From REEB509 sp044370335 (GTDB lineage: Bacteria; Pseudomonadota; Alphaproteobacteria; Caulobacterales; Aquidulcibacteraceae), in assembly GCA_044370335.1 (NCBI GenBank), contig JBILVS010000105.1, forward strand, positions 1 through 9,422: DNA of 9,422 bases, read 5' to 3'. Each line of letters opens with the position of its first letter. Position 1 is the stretch's first letter. Positions 5,164 to 9,422 of the stretch are shown here, in pieces. Below the pieces are notes generated by a model. The model was not told the origin of the DNA, did no database searches, and saw nothing but the letters and a program-made list of their open reading frames with translations. A program made the position numbers and the translations under genes.

Positions 5164-7425
5164 TCAGCCGAGGGCGATTCCAGTCTCGCGCGCATAGGCC
5201 AAAAGCGCCCCCCGCAGACTGGCGCGGCTGTCGCTCAGGACCCCGTCCAGCATTGTCGCTGTGGCGCTCGCATCCATTGACCGGATCATCGCCTTCACAA
5301 GCCCGATCCCCGTCGCCGGCATCGACAGACTGCGGAACCCTAGCCCAATCAAAGCCATAGCCTCCAAAGGCCGACCTGCCGCCTCCCCGCAGATCGAGAG
5401 CGGCAAGCCTGAAGCGTCCGCCTGCTCGCGGATCGTCTTCAAAAACCGCAGCGCCGGCGCGCTCAACAGATCATAGCGGTCCGCCACCCGGGCGTTGCCC
5501 CGATCGGCGGCAAAGAAATACTGCATCAGATCGTTGGTGCCGATCGACAGAAAGTCCGCCTTACCCTTGAGTTGGTCCAGGCAGAACGCAAGCGAAGGCG
5601 CCTCCAGCATCGCTCCCACCTCAAGCTGCGACGGCCCCCGACCGAGCCGCGCCCGCGCCCATTCCAGCTCTCGATCGACATAGGCCCGCGCGGCCTCGAA
5701 CTCCGCAGCACTTGCCACAAGCGGGAACATCACGCGCAGCCGACGCCCTTCGGCGGCCTGGATCAAGGCCCGCAGCTGGTAGCGCAGCAGCGCGGGGCGA
5801 TCGAGACCGATGCGCAAAGCGCGCCACCCAAGCGCGGGGTTTTCTTCGCGTTGCGGCGAGAGATAAGGCAGCAGCTTATCGCCCCCGATATCCAAGGTCC
5901 GGAACGTGACCGGCCGGTCTTTCGCCGCATCCAAAATCGTCTGATAAAGCTCCGTCTGCGCCTTCAGCTTCGGAAGCGCCTCCGACACCATGAACTGGAA
6001 CTCCGTCCGGAATAGCCCGACGCCATCCGCCCCGAGCTCTTCGAGGTGCTGCACGTCAATCGCCAGACCGGCATTGAGCATCAACGCGACCCTAACGCCA
6101 TCGCGCGTGATGGCCGGCTGATCTTTCAGCTTGGCGTAAGCCTCCGCTCGGGCGAGCCGAACCTTGGCGCGCTCCTCGAAGGCCGCGAGCACCGCGGGCT
6201 CGGGCCGCAGCCAGGTCTCCCCGCGCTCCCCGTCGAGCACGACCTTGTCGCCAGGCTCCACCCGCGACAACAGACCCGGCATCCGCCCGACCATCGGCAC
6301 GCCCAGGGCCCGCGCGACGATCACCGCATGCGAGGCCGCTCCACCTTCCTCCAACGCCACGCCCGCGAGCTTCTTGGACGGATAATCGAGCAGCTCCGCG
6401 GGGCCCAAGTCGCGGGCGAACAGAATTGTGTTGTCTGGCAGGTCCGTGATCCGGGTCTTTCCGGCCAAAGTCCGCAGGATGCGATTGTCGAGATCCTCAA
6501 GATCGTTGAGCCGCTCCCGCAAATACGGGTCCTTCGCCGCCTGCATCCGCGTCCGGTGTTCCGCCCGAACCCGTTCCACCGCCGCGTCCGCCGAGAGGCC
6601 CGCCTGGATGCCAGCTTTGAGCCGCCCGACAAAGCCTTCGTCGTCCACCATCAATCGGAAGGTCTCAAGCACCTCCGCAGACACACCGGCGAGCCGCCCG
6701 CCTTCCCTTTCCAGCATCCGGTCAAGGTCGGTCCGCACTTGCCCCAGCGCATCCATCAGACGCGCCTCTTCCGCGATCGGGTCATCCGCAATCAGCCGAC
6801 CCAGAGGCGCGTTCGGCTCATGCAGGAACGCCACCCCCACCGCGAGCCCGTCGCTGAACGCCTTTCCCGTCAGCCGATCCGGTCGCGAGGGCTTCGCCTC
6901 GACTTCGGTCAGGCCAGACAAATCCCCAAGCGCGCCGGACGCCACGATTTCCGCCAGCACCATGGCGATGGTCTGCAGCGCTTCGACTTCATCCTCGCCA
7001 TAGACCCGAGCCACGCGGTTCTGCACGACCATGACGCCGAACACCCGCTCCGCCCGCACAATTGGCACGCCCAGAAAGCTCTGGAACGGGTCCTCCCCGG
7101 TTTCCGGCCGATAGGCGAAGCGCGGATGATGCGGCGCGTCAGCGATGTTCAGAGGCCGCCCAGTCTCAGCGACGAGACCCACAAGCCCTTCGCCCTCGGC
7201 CAATTGCGTCCGGTGCACTGCTTCCGGCTTCAGACCCTCGGTGGCGAACAGCTCATGCACCCGCCCGCGCTTGAGATAGATCGAGCACACATCCGCGACG
7301 GTGGTGGCTGCGATCGTCTGCACAAGCCGGTTCAGGCGTTCCTGGGCCGGACCGCCTGCCGCCATGATCTCTCGCAACCGTCGCAAGAGAACCCGCGAAC
7401 CGCCGATGCCGCCGGCTGTCGCCAT
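5164..7425 (-). CDS. ptsP: Phosphoenolpyruvate-protein phosphotransferase PtsP (enzyme I-Ntr) with GAF domain
   Basis: PtsP takes phosphate from phosphoenolpyruvate and passes it to NPr, the first step of the nitrogen phosphotransferase system, a regulatory relay rather than a sugar transporter. Using residue numbers of the longer reading, the GAF domain spans about 35-170 (DVCSIYLKRG, GEGLVGLVAETGRPL). The enzyme I N-terminal domain follows from about 195. The phosphohistidine site is GGAASHAVIVARALG with His372. The PEP-binding barrel shows GADGVGLFRTEF (Arg479), TLDIGGDKLLPYL and GTNDLMQYFFAADR (635-648). The active-site acid/cysteine region is SICGEAAGRP with Cys685. In Caulobacter and rhizobia the GAF domain senses glutamine, which probably applies here. 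I start at the ATG at 7425 (753 residues), which has GGAGG ten bases upstream; a GTG at 7443 would add six residues. It starts just after the lysC stop codon, so the two are likely one operon. Confidence 0.97.
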   Translation of the reverse strand: MATAGGIGGSRVLLRRLREIMAAGGPAQERLNRLVQTIAATTVADVCSIYLKRGRVHELFATEGLKPEAVHRTQLAEGEGLVGLVAETGRPLNIADAPHHPRFAYRPETGEDPFQSFLGVPIVRAERVFGVMVVQNRVARVYGEDEVEALQTIAMVLAEIVASGALGDLSGLTEVEAKPSRPDRLTGKAFSDGLAVGVAFLHEPNAPLGRLIADDPIAEEARLMDALGQVRTDLDRMLEREGGRLAGVSAEVLETFRLMVDDEGFVGRLKAGIQAGLSADAAVERVRAEHRTRMQAAKDPYLRERLNDLEDLDNRILRTLAGKTRITDLPDNTILFARDLGPAELLDYPSKKLAGVALEEGGAASHAVIVARALGVPMVGRMPGLLSRVEPGDKVVLDGERGETWLRPEPAVLAAFEERAKVRLARAEAYAKLKDQPAITRDGVRVALMLNAGLAIDVQHLEELGADGVGLFRTEFQFMVSEALPKLKAQTELYQTILDAAKDRPVTFRTLDIGGDKLLPYLSPQREENPALGWRALRIGLDRPALLRYQLRALIQAAEGRRLRVMFPLVASAAEFEAARAYVDRELEWARARLGRGPSQLEVGAMLEAPSLAFCLDQLKGKADFLSIGTNDLMQYFFAADRGNARVADRYDLLSAPALRFLKTIREQADASGLPLSICGEAAGRPLEAMALIGLGFRSLSMPATGIGLVKAMIRSMDASATATMLDGVLSDSRASLRGALLAYARETGIALG

Positions 7426-7435
7426 CGGGCTTTGG

Positions 7436-7440
7436 CCTCC
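7436..7440 (-). promoter_or_regulatory. Shine-Dalgarno sequence choosing the ptsP ATG start
   Basis: GGAGG on the minus strand lies ten bases before the ATG at 7425. It favours that start over the GTG at 7443, although the GTG has its own weaker AAGGG upstream. The choice changes the protein by only six residues. Confidence 0.5.
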
Positions 7441-7452
7441 CACCAGCAGCCC

Positions 7453-8742
7453 TTAGGCCGCGTCCAGTCCGTAGGCCGTGTGCAGCGCGCGCACGGCCAG
7501 CTCGGTGTACTGCGCATCGATCAAAACGGAAATCTTGATCTCCGAGGTGGCGATCGCTTCGATATTGATGCCCTTGGCGGCCAGAGCGGCGAACATGGTC
7601 CGCGCCACCCCGACCTGGCTCTTCATCCCGATCCCGATCACGCTGACCTTCGCCACATCGCGGCGCACCTGGATCTGTTCCATTTCCAAAGTCGGGGCGC
7701 CCGATAGCAAAACGTCCCGCGCCCGGTTGGCGTCCCGATCCGGGCAGGTGAACACGATGTTCTGGCGCCCTTCGGTCCGGGACTGGCTCTGCACGATCAT
7801 GTCCACATTGATCGAGGACTCGGCCAGCCGGCCGAAAATGTCCGCCGCCACCCCGGGCGTGTCGGCCACCCCCAAAAGCGTGACCTTGGCCTCGTCGCGC
7901 GAATACGCGACGCCGGAGACGACTTGCTTTTCCACGATTTCGTCCTCGTCGCAGACAATTGTGCCGGGATTGGGGTCCCCAGGCTCCACGAAACTGCTGA
8001 GCACCCGCACCCGCACGCCCTTGGCCATGGCGAGCTCCACCGAGCGGGTCTGCAGCACTTTGGCCCCCAGCGAGGCCATCTCCAGCATCTCTTCGTAGGA
8101 GATTTTCTCAAGCCGCTGCGCCCGGTGCCGCATCGTCGGATCGCCGGGCAAGGCGTCTTCATTGCCAAAGCGCACGATCCGCGGGTCGGTCGTATAGACC
8201 CCGTCCACGTCGGTGTAGATATCGCACCGCACGGCCCCCAAGGCCGCCGCCACCGCCACCGCCGAGGTGTCCGAGCCGCCACGGCCCAAGGTCGTGATCC
8301 GCTGCCCCGCGGTGATCGCCTGAAAGCCTGGGATCACAGCCACTTCGCCGCGGTCGATCGACGCCCCCAAAGGCCCGTCCGCAATGTCCTCGATCCGAGC
8401 CTTCGCGTGCACAGCATCCGACCGGATCGGAATTTGCCAATTCTGCCAGCTTCGGGCAGGGACCCCCATTTTCCGAAGAGCCAGAGCCAAAAGCCCCGTC
8501 GTCACCTGTTCGCCGGAAGCAACGACAACGTCGTATTCGTCATCGAACCCCGGCCCCAGATCCTCGCCGCCGCAGGCCCGGGCGAGCTTCACCAGCCGGT
8601 CTGTTTCCCCCGACTGCGCGCTGACCACCACCGCCACCTGATAACCCGCCTCGCGCTCCGCGGCCACAAGCCGCGCCACCCGAGCGATCCGCTCCGGATC
8701 AGCCACCGAGGTGCCGCCAAACTTCATGACCAGCCGCGCCAT
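7453..8742 (-). CDS. lysC: Aspartokinase (aspartate kinase) with tandem ACT domains
   Basis: LysC phosphorylates aspartate, the first step toward lysine, methionine, threonine and diaminopimelate, and is the usual point of feedback control. The product is 429 residues. The kinase domain opens MARLVMKFGGTSVADPERI, with the nucleotide/aspartate motif KFGGTSV at 6-12. It continues with VVSAQSGETDRL (39-50), ASGEQ (75-79), TLGRGGSDTSAVA (151-163) and YTDVDGVYTTDPR (176-188). Two ACT domains follow, at about 285-355 (VTLLGVADTPGVAADIFGRL) and 365-425 (VSVIGIGMKSQVGVARTMF), which bind lysine and/or threonine in relatives. It lacks a homoserine dehydrogenase domain, so it is monofunctional. An in-frame ATG at 8784 would add 14 Arg- and Gly-rich residues before the conserved opening; I reject it. 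The stop lies 27 bases before the ptsP ATG. Confidence 0.97.
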   Translation of the reverse strand: MARLVMKFGGTSVADPERIARVARLVAAEREAGYQVAVVVSAQSGETDRLVKLARACGGEDLGPGFDDEYDVVVASGEQVTTGLLALALRKMGVPARSWQNWQIPIRSDAVHAKARIEDIADGPLGASIDRGEVAVIPGFQAITAGQRITTLGRGGSDTSAVAVAAALGAVRCDIYTDVDGVYTTDPRIVRFGNEDALPGDPTMRHRAQRLEKISYEEMLEMASLGAKVLQTRSVELAMAKGVRVRVLSSFVEPGDPNPGTIVCDEDEIVEKQVVSGVAYSRDEAKVTLLGVADTPGVAADIFGRLAESSINVDMIVQSQSRTEGRQNIVFTCPDRDANRARDVLLSGAPTLEMEQIQVRRDVAKVSVIGIGMKSQVGVARTMFAALAAKGINIEAIATSEIKISVLIDAQYTELAVRALHTAYGLDAA

Positions 8743-8805
8743 GCTTACCAAACCCCTACCGCGCCGGGGGCGCCAACCAACCACAAGAGCTGCATTGCAG
8801 CCGCT

Positions 8806-8872
8806 CTGCGCCGCCTCATATACGATCGACCACGGATCGCCAAAACCGCCCCTCGTCTATAAGGCGGCGCAG
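8806..8872. repeat. 11-base inverted repeat in the lysC-ubiG divergent intergenic region
   Basis: CTGCGCCGCCT at 8806-8816 and AGGCGGCGCAG at 8862-8872 are perfect inverted copies, separated by 45 bases. Just inside each arm lies a TATA-like box: TATATG on the minus strand (8817-8822) pointing to lysC, and CTATAA on the plus strand (8857-8862) pointing to ubiG. The 179-base region therefore has mirror symmetry, with each putative -10 box followed by the same sequence. A TTTGGC at 8839-8844 on the minus strand, 16 bases from TATATG, is a weak -35 candidate for lysC. Both promoter calls are by eye. The rest of the intergenic region holds no visible gene. Confidence 0.45.
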
Positions 8873-8921
8873 CGCATCTGTCTCAGGCGTTGACCATCGC
8901 GCAGGCAAGGTTACAGAACCA

Positions 8922-9422
8922 ATGACGCAGCAAACAGCGCCCCCTCACGGCGCGAGTGTAGACCCCGCCGAGCTGGCCAAATTCGCCGCCATGGCGGCGG
9001 ATTGGTGGGCGCCCAACGGGGCCTTCGCAGCCCTCCACAGGATGAGCCCGGTCCGCATGGCGTTTGTCCGCGACACCGCCCTCAGGCACTTTCAAAGACC
9101 CCCAGGCCGGGCCCCGCTCAAGGACCTGACCGCCTATGATATCGGCTGCGGCGGGGGACTGGCGACCCTGCCGCTCGCTCGTCTTGGCGCGGCCGTCACC
9201 GGCGTCGATGCAAGCGCCGAGGCCATCGGCGCCGCCCGCGCTCAAGCCGCAGCCCAAGGCCTGAACGCCGCCTTCACCGTCGATAGTGTGGAAGCCATGG
9301 CCGCTCGCGGCGCCAAACCCGCCGACCTCGTGATCGCCCTCGAGATCATCGAGCACGTCGCCGACGTCAGGAGCTTTCTGCAAGCCATCGGCGCCCTGGT
9401 CCGGCCCGGCGGCCTCTTGATT
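8922..9422 (+). CDS. ubiG: Ubiquinone biosynthesis O-methyltransferase UbiG, N-terminal part
   Basis: UbiG carries out both O-methylations of ubiquinone synthesis, using S-adenosylmethionine. The gene runs off the window; 167 codons are present out of the usual 240-250, with no stop in frame. The N-terminal signature FAAMAADWWAPNGAFAALHRM lies at 21-41, where the family has WWD-x-x-G-x-F-x-x-LHxxNPxR. The SAM-binding motif I is DIGCGGG at 73-79, with VTGVDAS at 92-98, where the aspartate probably binds the SAM ribose. EIIEHVADV at 141-149 corresponds to the E-x-x-EHV motif, and RPGG at 161-164 is the later class I motif. The ATG gives the expected N-terminus. A weak AAGG lies 11 bases before it. 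The gene diverges from lysC. Confidence 0.96.
   Translation, partial: MTQQTAPPHGASVDPAELAKFAAMAADWWAPNGAFAALHRMSPVRMAFVRDTALRHFQRPPGRAPLKDLTAYDIGCGGGLATLPLARLGAAVTGVDASAEAIGAARAQAAAQGLNAAFTVDSVEAMAARGAKPADLVIALEIIEHVADVRSFLQAIGALVRPGGLLI

Noticed and set aside
6046..7707. A 553-codon open frame on the plus strand opposite ptsP and lysC
   Set aside because: It is antisense to two certain genes. The product is rich in Arg, His, Pro and Gln with no recognisable domain, as expected for a shadow frame in GC-rich DNA.
8743..8784. Longer lysC start at 8784
   Set aside because: It adds an Arg/Gly-rich stretch before the conserved MARLVMKFGGTSV opening, which is where aspartokinases begin.
8883..9383. 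A 166-codon minus-strand open frame opposite ubiG
   Set aside because: The plus strand encodes clear UbiG motifs in the same bases; the minus-strand frame is Gly-rich without a domain.
1..9422. A new defence system, mobile element, CRISPR array or biosynthetic cluster
   Set aside because: Apart from the DUF433/DUF5615 pair all recognised genes are core metabolism, translation or cell shape. I saw no repeat array, transposase, integrase, tRNA attachment site or clustered accessory enzymes.

Overview
The window is about 9.4 kb of GC-rich chromosome that looks alphaproteobacterial. The evidence is the gene content and order: ubiG diverging from lysC-ptsP, then a RodZ-like gene, ispG, prfA and prmC. 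A GAF-containing PtsP next to an aspartokinase, and a UbiG with the WW-PNG-LHRM N-terminal signature, are both typical of that class. I cannot assign a genus. The density is that of a housekeeping region: no gap without a gene reaches 300 bases, and I see no rRNA, tRNA, CRISPR array, insertion sequence or phage gene.

Layout, left to right. The first 1.7 kb, all on the minus strand, holds the start of prmC (cut by the window edge), prfA, and an unrecognised 143-residue gene; the three look co-transcribed, reading right to left. Upstream of the unrecognised gene is a short stretch rich in GC stem-loops. At 1768-2324 sits a two-gene DUF433 / DUF5615 module (VapB45/VapC45-like toxin-antitoxin), part of which is clearly lower in GC than its surroundings; it is the only obviously accessory element. 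ispG follows (minus). A small membrane-protein gene of unknown function (plus, 3609-4085) diverges from ispG and converges, with 3 bases between stop codons, on a RodZ-like HTH/transmembrane gene (minus). Next come ptsP and lysC (minus), a likely operon read lysC then ptsP. A 179-base divergent intergenic region with an inverted repeat separates lysC from ubiG (plus), which runs off the right edge.

How the genes relate. prfA and prmC form a functional pair: release factor 1, and the methyltransferase that modifies its GGQ glutamine. LysC and PtsP are both ligand-sensing proteins of amino-acid and nitrogen metabolism. IspG makes isoprenoid precursors, and UbiG methylates the prenylated ubiquinone ring, so both serve the quinone branch. 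The RodZ-like protein probably acts in cell shape.

I did not find a convincing undescribed system. The items most worth a second look are the unrecognised gene upstream of prfA with its structured leader, the orphan membrane protein, the inserted toxin-antitoxin pair, and -10-like boxes lying almost on the start codons of three genes.
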